NCBI RefSeq assembly: GCF_001730285.1
Contig: NZ_MIJZ01000015.1
Span: 62,001-126,000, forward strand
Reading direction: 5' to 3'
Length of the DNA: 64,000 bases
Origin: Enterococcus ureasiticus
GTDB taxonomy: Bacteria; Bacillota; Bacilli; Lactobacillales; Enterococcaceae
The position numbers were made by a program, and so were the translations under genes. The notes under the pieces are model-generated. The model did not search any database and was not told the DNA's origin. It saw only the letters and a program-made list of their open reading frames with translations. This document shows positions 16,624 to 26,628 of this stretch, piece by piece (the stretch's first letter is position 1; the number at the start of each line of letters is the position of its first letter).

Positions 16624-17856
16624 TTAATCTTCGACTTTTAGTAAGCCTTTAAACAATCCAATTGCAAAATCATTTGCATCAAACGGTTCTAAATCATTGA
16701 TTCCTTCACCTAATCCAACTAATTTCACTGGTAAATGCAGCTCATTGCGAATCGCTAAGACGATCCCACCTTTAGCTGTACCATCCAATTTAGTTAAAAC
16801 TAAACCAGTGACATCTGTCGTTTCTTTAAATTGTTTCGCTTGTGACATCGCGTTTTGCCCAGTTGTTGCATCGACTACAAGTAATACTTCATGCGGTGCA
16901 TCTGGCAATTCACGTTGAATCACACGCTTGATTTTTTCTAATTCGTTCATCAAATTGACTTTATTTTGCAAGCGTCCTGCTGTATCCACAAGCAAGATAT
17001 CCGCATTCTCTGTCTTCGCTCGTTCCACTGCATCAAAAACAACCGCTGCTGGATCTCCACCCGCATTGCCTCGAACAACTTCGACACCAGCACGTTCGCC
17101 CCAGACCACTAACTGATCGATGGCACCGGCTCTAAAGGTATCTGCTGCTGCTAACAAGACTTTTTTTCCGTCTTGCTTGAACTCGTGCGCTAGTTTACCA
17201 ATACTGGTTGTTTTCCCTACTCCATTAACACCAACAAAAAGCATCACTGTTAGTCCATTTACTTGAATATTCAAAGCATTATTTTCTTCGATGCCTTCTG
17301 CTTCGTACAAATCAACCATTTTTTCAATAATTGTATTTTGAACTGCTGCAGGTTTTTTCACATTACGAAGTTTTACTTCTTGACGTAAGGATTCTGTGAT
17401 TTTTATTGCTGTATCAAAACCAACATCGGCACCAATCAAGGTTTCCTCTAGTTCTTCAAAGAAATCTTCATCAACTGAACGGAAATTAGCGAATAACTCA
17501 TTCAAACGTGCGCCAAATGTTTTTCGCGTTTTTTCTAACCCTTTTTCATACTTTTCTTGTACAATGATTTCTTCTTGTTCTTCAATCACTTCAGGCTCAA
17601 CGAGTTCTTCTGTTTGAACAACTGGCGTTGCCGTAGTCAAAGGGGCAATTTCCGGTTCTGTTTCTGGTTCTTCCGTTGGTGCTTGTGTTGATTCTTCAGG
17701 AAACTCTTCTTGTACTTGTTCCATCGGTTCTTGTTTTTCTTCTGAAACTTCGTCTCTTTCCACAGGTTCTTCTAGTGTTTGATCGGTTTCAATTTCAGCA
17801 GGTTGCGCTTCTTTTTCGTTCATAAAGGCTTTTTTTATTTTATCGAAAAATCCCAT
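16624..17856 (-). CDS. ftsY: Signal recognition particle receptor FtsY
   Basis: SRP receptor GTPase delivering ribosomes translating membrane proteins to the translocon. 410 residues: a Glu-rich, poorly conserved membrane-associated A region (about 10-105), then the N domain (106-200) and G domain with GVNGVGKTT (209-217), DTAGR (291-295) and TKLDG (355-359). It is the last gene of rnc-smc-HAD-ftsY and begins directly after the HAD gene stop. Confidence 0.97.
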   Translation of the reverse strand: MGFFDKIKKAFMNEKEAQPAEIETDQTLEEPVERDEVSEEKQEPMEQVQEEFPEESTQAPTEEPETEPEIAPLTTATPVVQTEELVEPEVIEEQEEIIVQEKYEKGLEKTRKTFGARLNELFANFRSVDEDFFEELEETLIGADVGFDTAIKITESLRQEVKLRNVKKPAAVQNTIIEKMVDLYEAEGIEENNALNIQVNGLTVMLFVGVNGVGKTTSIGKLAHEFKQDGKKVLLAAADTFRAGAIDQLVVWGERAGVEVVRGNAGGDPAAVVFDAVERAKTENADILLVDTAGRLQNKVNLMNELEKIKRVIQRELPDAPHEVLLVVDATTGQNAMSQAKQFKETTDVTGLVLTKLDGTAKGGIVLAIRNELHLPVKLVGLGEGINDLEPFDANDFAIGLFKGLLKVED

Positions 17857-18684
17857 TTAATTCCCTCCTCTCAATGGTTCTAAGACAAATTTTTCAACGG
17901 CTTGTGCAACACCGTCATTGTCGTTTGTATCTGTGATCACGTCTGCCAAACTTTTCACTCTAGGAACAGCATTTTCCATCGCTACACCAAGTCCCGCATA
18001 TTCGATCATCGGTAAATCATTTTCTTCATCGCCGATCGTCATGATTTCTTCTTGCTTGATTCCCAAATCTCTGGCTAGTAATGAAATCCCATATGCTTTC
18101 GTAATTCCTTTAGGCATAAATTCTAGTAAATTACTTCTAGTTTTGATGATTTCATAACGATCGTAAAACGGGCTAGGTATTTTTTTGATTTGCTCGTCTA
18201 AATAAGTTTGATCAACTGCAATAACGGCTTTATTGTAGATTCTATCCGTAGTCAATTGCGCTAATTCGTAAGATTCATAGGTCAGTAATTTATTTAACTG
18301 GCTATATAACGATTCATGATCCTGTGTTGTTGGTAGCTGCAACACAAGTCCATCAGATAAAATATCTAAAGGTACGTTCAATGATGTAGCTAATTCAAAC
18401 AAATCATGGACATTTTCTAAAGGCATAGAGGCTTTTTCAATGATTTCACCTGTATCATTTTTTTGAACCAAACCACCATTGAAGGTGATGCTGTAATCGC
18501 CATTGTCCCGCAAATTCAACGCATCTAAATAAATACCGATTGCGGCTAACGGTCGTCCTGTACAAATGACGATTTTAACACCTGCAGCTTTTGCTTGTGC
18601 CAGTGCTTCTTTGTTTCTGGCAGATATTTCCTTTTTACTATCTAAAAGTGTGCCATCTAAATCGATAGCGACTAATTTAATCAA
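17857..18684 (-). CDS. Cof-type HAD-IIB phosphatase
   Basis: 275-residue HAD hydrolase with motif I DLDGTLLDS (8-16), motif II Thr (CTGRP) and the C-terminal GDEENDLPMIEYAG motif, with a C2B cap between. Such enzymes dephosphorylate sugar phosphates or pyridoxal phosphate; the substrate here is unknown. It is inserted between smc and ftsY and abuts ftsY with no gap, so it is co-transcribed. Confidence 0.93.
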   Translation of the reverse strand: MIKLVAIDLDGTLLDSKKEISARNKEALAQAKAAGVKIVICTGRPLAAIGIYLDALNLRDNGDYSITFNGGLVQKNDTGEIIEKASMPLENVHDLFELATSLNVPLDILSDGLVLQLPTTQDHESLYSQLNKLLTYESYELAQLTTDRIYNKAVIAVDQTYLDEQIKKIPSPFYDRYEIIKTRSNLLEFMPKGITKAYGISLLARDLGIKQEEIMTIGDEENDLPMIEYAGLGVAMENAVPRVKSLADVITDTNDNDGVAQAVEKFVLEPLRGGN

Positions 18685-18711
18685 TCTATCTTATCCCCCA
18701 ATCCTATACAA

Positions 18712-21700
18712 CTAAGCTTCAGCGACGATGGCGCCGCCTTCTTTGACTTCTTCTAAACGAACAGAAACAATTTTCGACACACCTGACTCCTGCATTGTAA
18801 CACCATACAATACATCGGCAGCTTCCATCGTTCCCTTACGGTGCGTTACCACGATAAACTGTGTATCGTCTTCAAATTCACTTAAATAATGACCGAAACG
18901 CGAAACGTTCGCATCATCTAAAGCGGCTTCGACTTCATCCAAGACACAGAATGGAACGGGTCTAACACGAATGATCGAGAACAAGAGCGCAATCGCTGTT
19001 AACGCACGTTCCCCACCGGAAAGTAGGCTCAGATTTTGTAATTTTTTACCTGGAGGTTGCGCTTCGATCTCTACCCCAGTATTCAATAAATCTTCTGGAT
19101 TCGTCAAAATCAGCTCTGCTCGACCACCACCAAACATATTCGGGAACACCACTTTAAATTGTGCACGAATCGCTTCAAAGACTTCACTAAAACGAGCTTT
19201 GACTTCTTCATCCATCTCACCCATTGTTTCGAACAACTGCTCTTTGGCATCTAACAAGTCATCACGTTGAGACACTAAAAACTCATGACGTTCATTGACT
19301 TGCTCGTATTGTTCAATCGCATTGAGATTGACTGGTCCTAGGCGTTCGATATCACGTTTCAAGCGTTTGACTTCGATTTTGGCCTGCTCTTTATCGATTG
19401 TTAGTTCATAATCTTCATTCGCACGTTCAAAGGTCAAACTGTATTCTTCTTGTAAGTATTGCAAAGAGTTATCTAGTTTGATTTCTGAACGGTTTTTTTC
19501 GACTTCGATCTTAGTTTGTTCCGTCAATAAATGTTGTTGCTGTTTATTTTCTTCTGCTAGACCAGTGTCGATTTGATCAACTTGGTCTTGTAATTGTTGA
19601 CGAGCGGTTTTGGCTTCTTGAATGCTTGTTTGCAGCTGGTCTTTTTTCTCGGCTAGTTGTTCTAGTTGAACCGCTAAGCTTTCTTCTGTGACCAGATGAT
19701 CCGTTGAATGATCATTTAATTGTTGTAATTGTTGACGTAAAGCTGTTTCTCTTGCTAAGAATTCATCTAACTGGGTTTGTTTTTCTGCTACTTGTTCCGT
19801 TAGATGAGCCAATTGTTCCGTTACAACAGCTTGGTCTGCTTGGACTTGATTGAAACGTTCAAATGCTTCTGCTCGCAATGTTTCCATTTGGCTAGCTTCT
19901 TGGTCGACTTGTTTCATTTCTTGGTCTAAACGCTCTTTGGTTGCATTCAGTGCTTGTTGTTGTTCTGTTAATTCTTCTTTTCTTGTTTGATACTCGGTTA
20001 AGAATTGATGCAATTCACGGGCTTCAAATTCGAAAAGACGTTGTTCTTTCGTTAAACGAGTGATCGTTTCTTCTTGATTTGCCAATTTATTTTGTAATTC
20101 CTGCTGTTTCAGGCGGCTTGTTTCCCCAGTTGAACGCAATTGTTCTAATTTTTCATTTAGTTCTTTAACTTCTTCGGTCAACTGTTGCACTTCTTTTTCG
20201 TTGACTGTTAATTGTTTTTCAACACGTTCCATTTGTTCAGTCAGCGTTTGAAGTTCTTGGGTTTGAGAGAATAGACTGCCTTGATTGCCTCGCTTATTGG
20301 CACCACCTGTCATTGAACCTCCAGAGTTCATGACATCGCCATCTAAAGAAACAACACGATATTGGTAGTTTACAGCTTTTGCTAATTGATTGGCGCTTTC
20401 TAACGTTTCTGCTAATAAGGTCACACCTAAAAGATTTTGGATTACATTGCTGACATCCTCTGAAAAGTGGACTAATTCGCTGGCAATTCCTAGAAATCCT
20501 TGAACATTGCTAACTCGATCACGAACTGCACTAGAAACGGTTCTTGGTTTAATTGTCGTCAGTGGTAAGAATGTTGCTCGACCGCTATGTTGTTGCTTTA
20601 GGAATGTAATTCCTGCACGACCATCTTTTTCCGTTTCTACGACCACATGTTGAGCGGCTCCACCTAAGGCTGTTTCGATTGCCAAAGTATATTCTTTCGG
20701 TACATCGATCAATTCGGCTACTGCACCGACGATTCCGGTTAATTGGTCTTTGTGTTTTAAAACTGCTCGAACACCTTGATAAAATCCTGAATAATTCTCT
20801 TGGATTTCTTGTAGGCTTTTTTGGCGAGCTTTAGCTTGTTGGACTTGGTTCATAGCTTGGTACATATTTTTTTGTTTAATAGCCAATTGTCCTTGTTTTT
20901 GATCCAATTGTTGCTTCAATTGCGTGTATTGCTCTCTTTGGTTTGTTAAAGATTGATCTGATTCAGATAAGGCGGCTTCCAGATTTTCTTTATCAGCCAA
21001 GGCTTCTGTCATTTGTTTTTCCAGCGCTTCATGCTTTTGAATAGATTGTTGATTTTTAGCTGTTTCTTGTTGATACTGACGTTCTAAATATTTTAGATCG
21101 TTGGTCGTATTGGCTTGTTCTTGCATGACTTCAACGTATTGGCTACGCAATTCTTCTAGTAATTCTTTTGACGATTTGCTGTATTTTTCGACTTCTAGCT
21201 CTGATGCTTTGATTGCTTCAACTAATGATTCACGTTGGGCTTTTTTCTCAGTGACTTTCGCTTGTAAGTCTTGGACTTCTTCACGATAGCGAGTGATTTT
21301 CTCCGCATTTTCTTCTAAAGATTGCTGATATTCACTGGTTGTTTGCATCGTATGTTTTGAGCGTTCGACTAGGACGTTTTTTTGTCCTTCGGTTTGTTTC
21401 AACGCTTCTGTAATTTGTAGAAGCTGTTGTTGTTCCGTTTCGATTTGCTCATCCAATTTGTTGCGTTTGCCGCGTAGTTGGAATAGCTCATCTTCTGAAT
21501 CACGGATTTTTTTGCTGGCAATCTGTAACTTTCCCTCGATTAATGCAAGTTCTGCTGTTTTGATTTCCCAGACTTCTTTTGCTGCTTCGATTTCTGTTAC
21601 GGTTAAGCTAACATCAATTTCAGTTAGGCTCTCTTTAAGCTTCAAAAACTCCTTGGCCGCTTCGCTTTGTGCAGCTAGAGGAGTCAGTTGATCTTCTAAT

Positions 21701-22290
21701 TCATAGATGATATCTTGCACACGACTTAAGTTATCTTCTGTTTCAAACAGTTTTTGTTCTGCTTTTTTCTTACGTTGTTTGTATTTCAAAACACCCGCTG
21801 CTTCTTCAAAAATACCACGTCGGTCTTCAGGTTTACTATTAAAAATTGCTTCGACTTTCCCTTGTGAAATAATCGAAAATGATTCTTTTCCTAAACCTGA
21901 ATCCATAAATAAATCGTGAATATCTTTCAATCGGCAGGCTTGTTTATTGATATAAAAATCACTTTCACCTGTTCTGCGATAGCGACGCGTCACACTGATT
22001 TCCGTAAAATCTAAAGGTAAAAAGTGATCACTATTATCTAAGACAACCGTTACTTCTGCAATATTTAATGCTTTACGGCCTTCAGAACCTGCAAAAATAA
22101 TATCCGGCATCTTACCGCCGCGAAGGCTTTTAGCAGACTGCTCACCCAAGACCCAGCGAATCGCTTCGGTGATATTACTTTTTCCACTGCCGTTAGGTCC
22201 AACGACAGCTGTAACACCATTTTCAAACTCTATAACGGTTCGATCCGCAAAGGATTTAAATCCTGCGATCTCAATTCGTTTTAAATACAC
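18712..22290 (-). CDS. smc: Chromosome partition protein SMC
   Basis: Condensin ATPase that organises and segregates the chromosome with ScpA/ScpB. 1192 residues: N-terminal ATPase half with GPNGSGKSN (31-39), a first coiled coil, a hinge around 500-650 (GIVGAVAELIDVPKEY; GGSMTGGA), a second coiled coil, and the C-terminal half with LSGGERALTAIALLF and Walker B CVLDEVEAALDD. The GTG at 22290 was preferred (protein begins YLKRIEIAGFKSF) because an AGGAG site lies upstream; a TTG seven codons earlier precedes that site. Follows rnc after about 23 bp. Confidence 0.96.
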   Translation of the reverse strand: MYLKRIEIAGFKSFADRTVIEFENGVTAVVGPNGSGKSNITEAIRWVLGEQSAKSLRGGKMPDIIFAGSEGRKALNIAEVTVVLDNSDHFLPLDFTEISVTRRYRRTGESDFYINKQACRLKDIHDLFMDSGLGKESFSIISQGKVEAIFNSKPEDRRGIFEEAAGVLKYKQRKKKAEQKLFETEDNLSRVQDIIYELEDQLTPLAAQSEAAKEFLKLKESLTEIDVSLTVTEIEAAKEVWEIKTAELALIEGKLQIASKKIRDSEDELFQLRGKRNKLDEQIETEQQQLLQITEALKQTEGQKNVLVERSKHTMQTTSEYQQSLEENAEKITRYREEVQDLQAKVTEKKAQRESLVEAIKASELEVEKYSKSSKELLEELRSQYVEVMQEQANTTNDLKYLERQYQQETAKNQQSIQKHEALEKQMTEALADKENLEAALSESDQSLTNQREQYTQLKQQLDQKQGQLAIKQKNMYQAMNQVQQAKARQKSLQEIQENYSGFYQGVRAVLKHKDQLTGIVGAVAELIDVPKEYTLAIETALGGAAQHVVVETEKDGRAGITFLKQQHSGRATFLPLTTIKPRTVSSAVRDRVSNVQGFLGIASELVHFSEDVSNVIQNLLGVTLLAETLESANQLAKAVNYQYRVVSLDGDVMNSGGSMTGGANKRGNQGSLFSQTQELQTLTEQMERVEKQLTVNEKEVQQLTEEVKELNEKLEQLRSTGETSRLKQQELQNKLANQEETITRLTKEQRLFEFEARELHQFLTEYQTRKEELTEQQQALNATKERLDQEMKQVDQEASQMETLRAEAFERFNQVQADQAVVTEQLAHLTEQVAEKQTQLDEFLARETALRQQLQQLNDHSTDHLVTEESLAVQLEQLAEKKDQLQTSIQEAKTARQQLQDQVDQIDTGLAEENKQQQHLLTEQTKIEVEKNRSEIKLDNSLQYLQEEYSLTFERANEDYELTIDKEQAKIEVKRLKRDIERLGPVNLNAIEQYEQVNERHEFLVSQRDDLLDAKEQLFETMGEMDEEVKARFSEVFEAIRAQFKVVFPNMFGGGRAELILTNPEDLLNTGVEIEAQPPGKKLQNLSLLSGGERALTAIALLFSIIRVRPVPFCVLDEVEAALDDANVSRFGHYLSEFEDDTQFIVVTHRKGTMEAADVLYGVTMQESGVSKIVSVRLEEVKEGGAIVAEA

Positions 22291-22313
22291 GAATAAAACG
22301 GCTCCTTCCAAGC

Positions 22314-23006
22314 TTACTCAGGATTTTGTTTCAGCGCTTTTTCAGCGGCATCCTGTTCTGCTAATTTCTTCGACTTCCCAAAACCCGTTCCAATCATTTT
22401 ATCGTTGACGTAGACTTCTACAAAAAAGATTCGATCATGGGCTGGTCCTTCTTCATTGACTAAGCGGTATTCAATGGTAACATCACCTTGACGTTGTAGG
22501 ACTTCTTGTAAATGTGTTTTGTGATCCATCTCATGTGAAAAAGCACCGGCATCGATTTTTGGAAAAATGACTTCTGCAATAAATTTCTTGACCGCATCAA
22601 CTTTTTGATCTAAGAACAAAGCACCTAAAAAGGCTTCGAATAAATCACAAAGTAATGCTGGACGTGTCCGTCCGCCAGAATTTTCTTCTCCTTTGCCTAG
22701 AAGAATATATTGGTCAAAATGACATTCTTTCGCAAATTTGGATAAACTATCTTCACGAACGATTGCTGCTCGCATTTTCGTTAATTTTCCTTCTGGCATC
22801 TCTGGAAATTGTTTATACAAATATTGAGAAACCAATAATTCTAAAACGGCATCTCCTAAAAATTCTAATCGTTCATTGTCAGATAGTTTTAAGTATCGAT
22901 GCTCATTCACATAGGATGAATGGGTAAAAGCTTGTTCTAATAGGTTGACATCATGGAAAACAATGCCGTAACGTTCTTTTAATTCTGTAGTTAACTGATT
23001 GTCCAT
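22314..23006 (-). CDS. rnc: Ribonuclease III
   Basis: Double-strand-specific endoribonuclease for rRNA and mRNA processing, 230 residues. Catalytic signature [13 protein letters not shown] (44-56; acidic residues Glu45, Glu48, Asp52), second acidic cluster in [14 protein letters not shown], and a C-terminal dsRNA-binding domain (about 157-228, [11 protein letters not shown]...[14 protein letters not shown]). RBS AAAGGA. First gene of the rnc-smc-HAD-ftsY transcript. Confidence 0.97.
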   Translation of the reverse strand: MDNQLTTELKERYGIVFHDVNLLEQAFTHSSYVNEHRYLKLSDNERLEFLGDAVLELLVSQYLYKQFPEMPEGKLTKMRAAIVREDSLSKFAKECHFDQYILLGKGEENSGGRTRPALLCDLFEAFLGALFLDQKVDAVKKFIAEVIFPKIDAGAFSHEMDHKTHLQEVLQRQGDVTIEYRLVNEEGPAHDRIFFVEVYVNDKMIGTGFGKSKKLAEQDAAEKALKQNPE

Positions 23007-23043
23007 TTGCTACATTCCTTTAAGTTTATTTACAACCTTCTCT

Positions 23044-23072
23044 ATTATACTTTTTTTTGCGGGATTTTTAAA
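23044..23072 (-). promoter_or_regulatory. Candidate rnc operon promoter
   Basis: Minus-strand -10 TATAAT (23049-23044) with a weak TTTAAA -35 at 17 bp. Confidence 0.5.
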
Positions 23073-23198
23073 TGGTTAGGGAGGAATTGCGCTAAAAACA
23101 GTACTGAATTCATGGTATTTGGAGAATTTCCTAATGATTTTAGTGTATTTTTATCATAAATCATGATTTTCCTAGCATTTATTCAATTTAAAAAGACA

Positions 23199-23238
23199 AA
23201 AAGCGTTCAAGACCGTCACAAAATCTTGATACGCTTTT
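23199..23238 (-). terminator. Terminator of ndk
   Basis: Interrupted stem AAAAGCGT-TCAAGA with TCTTGA-ACGCTTTT just after the ndk stop. Confidence 0.8.
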
Positions 23239-23241
23239 AAT

Positions 23242-23649
23242 TTAATTGGCTTCTTTAAAGAATCGTTTGATCTCAACTTCTGCCGCTTCTGGTGAATCTG
23301 ATGCATGGATGATATTTTCGTAGCTATTGGCGCCATAATCGCCTCGGATCGTTCCAGGTTCAGCTTCTAAACAATTCGTTGCTCCAATCATTTTCCGAAC
23401 TGTCTTAATGACGCTGGTTCCTTCTAAAACGAGATAAACAACTTCTGACGACGTCATATAGGTGATCATATCTTCGAAGAAATCGAACTTTTTGATATGT
23501 GCATAATGTTCTTCTGCTACTTTTTGGGACATTGTTGCTACTTTTAATTGACTAAGCTTTAATTGCTTTTTCTCAAATCGCTGTATGATTTCTCCAACTA
23601 ATTTACGTGAAACGCCATCTGGCTTGATGATAACGAGTGTTTTCTCCAT
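23242..23649 (-). CDS. ndk: Nucleoside diphosphate kinase
   Basis: Transfers the terminal phosphate among nucleoside triphosphates through a phospho-His. 135 residues with IIKPDG (Lys9), GTIRGDYG (99-106) and catalytic His115 (NIIHASDSPE). Some positions differ from the common form: HASDS for HGSDS, and FFEDMITYMTSSEVVYLVLEG in the active-site lid. RBS AGGAG. Single gene with its own terminator, lying between the opp operon and rnc. Confidence 0.93.
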   Translation of the reverse strand: MEKTLVIIKPDGVSRKLVGEIIQRFEKKQLKLSQLKVATMSQKVAEEHYAHIKKFDFFEDMITYMTSSEVVYLVLEGTSVIKTVRKMIGATNCLEAEPGTIRGDYGANSYENIIHASDSPEAAEVEIKRFFKEAN

Positions 23650-23843
23650 TTTATCCCTCTCCTTATTAGGTTTCTTACGTCACAATATTGAAAGCGCTTA
23701 ACAAAAAGATTATCATGCTTCAAAATCTCTGTCTAGTATAGAAGTGACAAAAAATGTTTGTTCTTTGTGATTGTTAGATAGTATTGTGAAATAGTAGTTA
23801 TTATTAAGTCACTCGTTTTTCTTATATCTACGCATAAATAAAA

Positions 23844-23879
23844 ACAAGTAGCTATGAATTTATCTTCATAACTACTTGC
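23844..23879 (-). terminator. Terminator of the oppDFBCA operon
   Basis: Arms 23844-23858 and 23865-23879 with one mismatch; poly-T on the minus-strand exit. Confidence 0.88.
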
Positions 23880-23895
23880 TCTCAAAGGTAATAGA

Positions 23896-25674
23896 CTAAC
23901 GTTTTTCTGATGTTAATTCAATACCATAGAAGTCTTTTGTTTCTTCGTAATTCCAAGTAAATGATTTCACTCGGTCACTAACTGGCATGATTTCATTACG
24001 ATACAATGTTGGAATAACTGGAGCTTGTTCAAACATATATTCTTGCCACGCATCATATGCTTCTTTACGTTTTTTATCGTCAAATGACGCTTTTGAATCG
24101 ATTGCATTCAACAATTTGTCGTTTTCTTCTGAAGCAAAACGTGAGTAGTTGAATGCTGCGTTACGGCTATATAATCCTGCTGGAGATGGCGCACTGTTGA
24201 CACCCCAAGCAGCTTGGAATACATCGATTTCTGGATCATCATTTTTGATTTTATCGTAAAATGCTTGGAAATCAATTAAACGGCCTGTTGCTAATTTCAC
24301 ATCTAAACCAATTTCTTTCCATTGTTGTAGATAGTAATCGGCTAAAGGTTGAGCTGTTTCGCCACCTGCCATTGAAGCAAAGTTGATGGTTAATTTTTCA
24401 CCTTTAGGGTTTTCTCTTAGTCCATCGCCATCTGTATCTTTATAACCAGCGTCATCTAAAATTTTCTTTGCTTTATCTAAATCATATTGGTAACCTTTTA
24501 CCTCTGAGTCATGTAACGTTTTAAAGATTGGTGGAATTAGTGTAGTTGCTCCAGTACGTAAACCATTGTAGAACTTTTGACCAATCGCATCGTTATCCAT
24601 CGCATAGCCCATTGCTTGACGTAATTTTACATCCGCCATTTTTGCATCTGGGTTCATAATAACTTCGCCTTTTTCTTTGTCAAACGTTCCTAATTTAAAG
24701 CCAACGTATGTGTATGCTAATTCTTCACGGCCTAACATTTGATAACCTTCTGAATCTTTATATGTTGGGAAATTATCTGTCGGCATTGAGTAAACCATGT
24801 CATATTTTTTCGCTTTCACAGCTTCAACGATTGAAGCTGAAGGTACGTTAGTAAACACAACTTTATCTAGTTTAGGTTTGCCTTTATAATAATGTTCATT
24901 TGGTAAATATTCTACAGACTCACCTGTTACAATTTTACTCATGTAGTAAGGTCCAAATGTAACTGGATTTTTGCGGACTGCATCACTTTTTTCTTGATCT
25001 TTGATCGGAATATCTTTAAAGATATGTTTTGGCATTGCACTTGTGTAGACACCACCGTCTAATTGTAGCATGCCTGGATTCATTTCTTTATACGTTATTT
25101 CGATTGTTTGGTCATCTACTTTTTTGATACCAGATATAGTATCAGCTTTTCCATCATGGTATTCATCCATTCCAATGATGTTCGTAAAGTTGTCATCATA
25201 ACGAATTCCTGTGTATTCTTTATCGCCGATTACTTCATAAGGATAGATTAAATCATCAGCAGTTACAGGTTCACCATCTGACCATTTAATATTTTCTTTA
25301 AGTGTAATCGTTGCTTTTTTATTATCAACATCTAAATCTAACTTAGCAGCACCATCATCTGTAATCACAAAGTCTTCATCATAACCAAATAATGGTTCAT
25401 CAGAAGGTCTCATATAATGGTAATCATAGGCATCTTGATAGTATATTTTAGAAAATAGTCCTTTAAACTGAGTATCAGAAGCCACTGCAACATCCAAAGT
25501 CCCGCCTTTGATTGCTTCTTTGTCATTTTTGACCGTCATTGTAAATTTACTGATATCTTCTGTTTCTACGCTCTTGTTATCAGAACCTGACTTCTTACCC
25601 CCACCACATGCAGCTAATGTTACAGCCACCACTGCTGTCAATGTAATTAAACCCAAAAGTTTTTTGCTTTTCAC
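23896..25674 (-). CDS. oppA: Oligopeptide ABC transporter substrate-binding lipoprotein OppA
   Basis: Peptide-binding lipoprotein, 592 residues, with lipobox LAAC (Cys23), then a Lys/Ser-rich linker and the SBP_bac_5 fold (IKWSDGEPVTADDLIYPYEV; KLRQAMGYAMDNDAIGQKFYNG). Last of the operon D-F-B-C-A, the order known from Lactococcus oppDFBCA. It is distinct in length and sequence from the T-box-controlled paralogue at 885-2531, so the cell has at least two peptide-binding receptors. Binding proteins of this type also take up peptide signals in enterococci. Confidence 0.95.
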   Translation of the reverse strand: MKSKKLLGLITLTAVVAVTLAACGGGKKSGSDNKSVETEDISKFTMTVKNDKEAIKGGTLDVAVASDTQFKGLFSKIYYQDAYDYHYMRPSDEPLFGYDEDFVITDDGAAKLDLDVDNKKATITLKENIKWSDGEPVTADDLIYPYEVIGDKEYTGIRYDDNFTNIIGMDEYHDGKADTISGIKKVDDQTIEITYKEMNPGMLQLDGGVYTSAMPKHIFKDIPIKDQEKSDAVRKNPVTFGPYYMSKIVTGESVEYLPNEHYYKGKPKLDKVVFTNVPSASIVEAVKAKKYDMVYSMPTDNFPTYKDSEGYQMLGREELAYTYVGFKLGTFDKEKGEVIMNPDAKMADVKLRQAMGYAMDNDAIGQKFYNGLRTGATTLIPPIFKTLHDSEVKGYQYDLDKAKKILDDAGYKDTDGDGLRENPKGEKLTINFASMAGGETAQPLADYYLQQWKEIGLDVKLATGRLIDFQAFYDKIKNDDPEIDVFQAAWGVNSAPSPAGLYSRNAAFNYSRFASEENDKLLNAIDSKASFDDKKRKEAYDAWQEYMFEQAPVIPTLYRNEIMPVSDRVKSFTWNYEETKDFYGIELTSEKR

Positions 25675-25691
25675 ACTACTTCCTCCTCTTC

Positions 25692-26597
25692 TTAACCTAA
25701 ACGTTGTCTAGCATCTGCAGAACGTTTAAACGCTTGGCCAATATAATTTATACATAACATCATTACTAAAATTAGTACTGATGCAGGTACCCAGATCCAT
25801 GTTTTGTTTGCTAAAACGTCGCCATTGCTGGCATATCCGATCAATGTTCCAAGACTCGGTACATTTGTCGGCAAACCAAAACCTAAGAACGTTAGTGTTG
25901 TTTCGATCCCGATATTTGCCGCAAAGTTGATTGTTAAGTTCGTGATGATCAATGAACTTAAATTTGGCATAATTTCTCGAAACATGATTTTAAAATCACT
26001 TGTTCCTAACGTTTTTGAAGCACTCACATAATCTCTTCGAACTTCCGATAGTGTTTTACTTCTGAATAGCCGCGCCTTTGCGACCCAGTAAAACGAGCTC
26101 ATGATCCAAACAAAAGACCAAACATTATAATTGGGAATAATCGTAACAAATACAATGATGATCATCATAATCGGCAAGATCATGATAAAATCAACAACAC
26201 GCATCACCGCATTATCAAACATTCCACCATAATAACCTGAAACAATACCGATACCTACACCCATGATCGATGTCAGGATCGTAATTGCAAAACCGATCAC
26301 AACAGAATTACGGGCACCAATGATCAATTGTCCGAGAATATCACGGCCGCCTTCATCTGCTCCTAGTATGAAGTTTCCACCAGGTTCGGCATATTTATCT
26401 AAAATACTGACTGTCATTACTTTGTCTTGATCGGTCAATAAAGCACCGATAAAAACAACCAATAAAATGGCTACTAACAGTACAAGTGAGAAAATCGCTA
26501 ATTTATCTTTTTTGAATTCTCTTGCGATCATTCGAAACCCCATTGGTGGGATCGTTTCTGGTACAGCAACTGCTGCAGTTTCTTTATTTTTATCCAT
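25692..26597 (-). CDS. oppC: Oligopeptide ABC transporter permease OppC
   Basis: Inner-ring permease subunit of about 301 residues. Five or six transmembrane helices after an N-terminal cytoplasmic segment, with an EAA-type loop around VSASKTLGTSDFKIMFREIMPN. The ATG at 26597 has AAGGAGAGG upstream; an in-frame GTG 14 codons earlier, inside the end of oppB, was not used. Heterodimerises with OppB. Confidence 0.95.
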   Translation of the reverse strand: MDKNKETAAVAVPETIPPMGFRMIAREFKKDKLAIFSLVLLVAILLVVFIGALLTDQDKVMTVSILDKYAEPGGNFILGADEGGRDILGQLIIGARNSVVIGFAITILTSIMGVGIGIVSGYYGGMFDNAVMRVVDFIMILPIMMIIIVFVTIIPNYNVWSFVWIMSSFYWVAKARLFRSKTLSEVRRDYVSASKTLGTSDFKIMFREIMPNLSSLIITNLTINFAANIGIETTLTFLGFGLPTNVPSLGTLIGYASNGDVLANKTWIWVPASVLILVMMLCINYIGQAFKRSADARQRLG

Positions 26598-26628
26598 CTC
26601 GTCTCTTCCTCTCCTTAAAATTGATTTT

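Noticed and set aside
23688-23703. cre-like TTGAAAGCGCTTAACA before ndk
   Set aside because: One fixed position of the cre consensus fails because of an extra base; too weak to list as a site.
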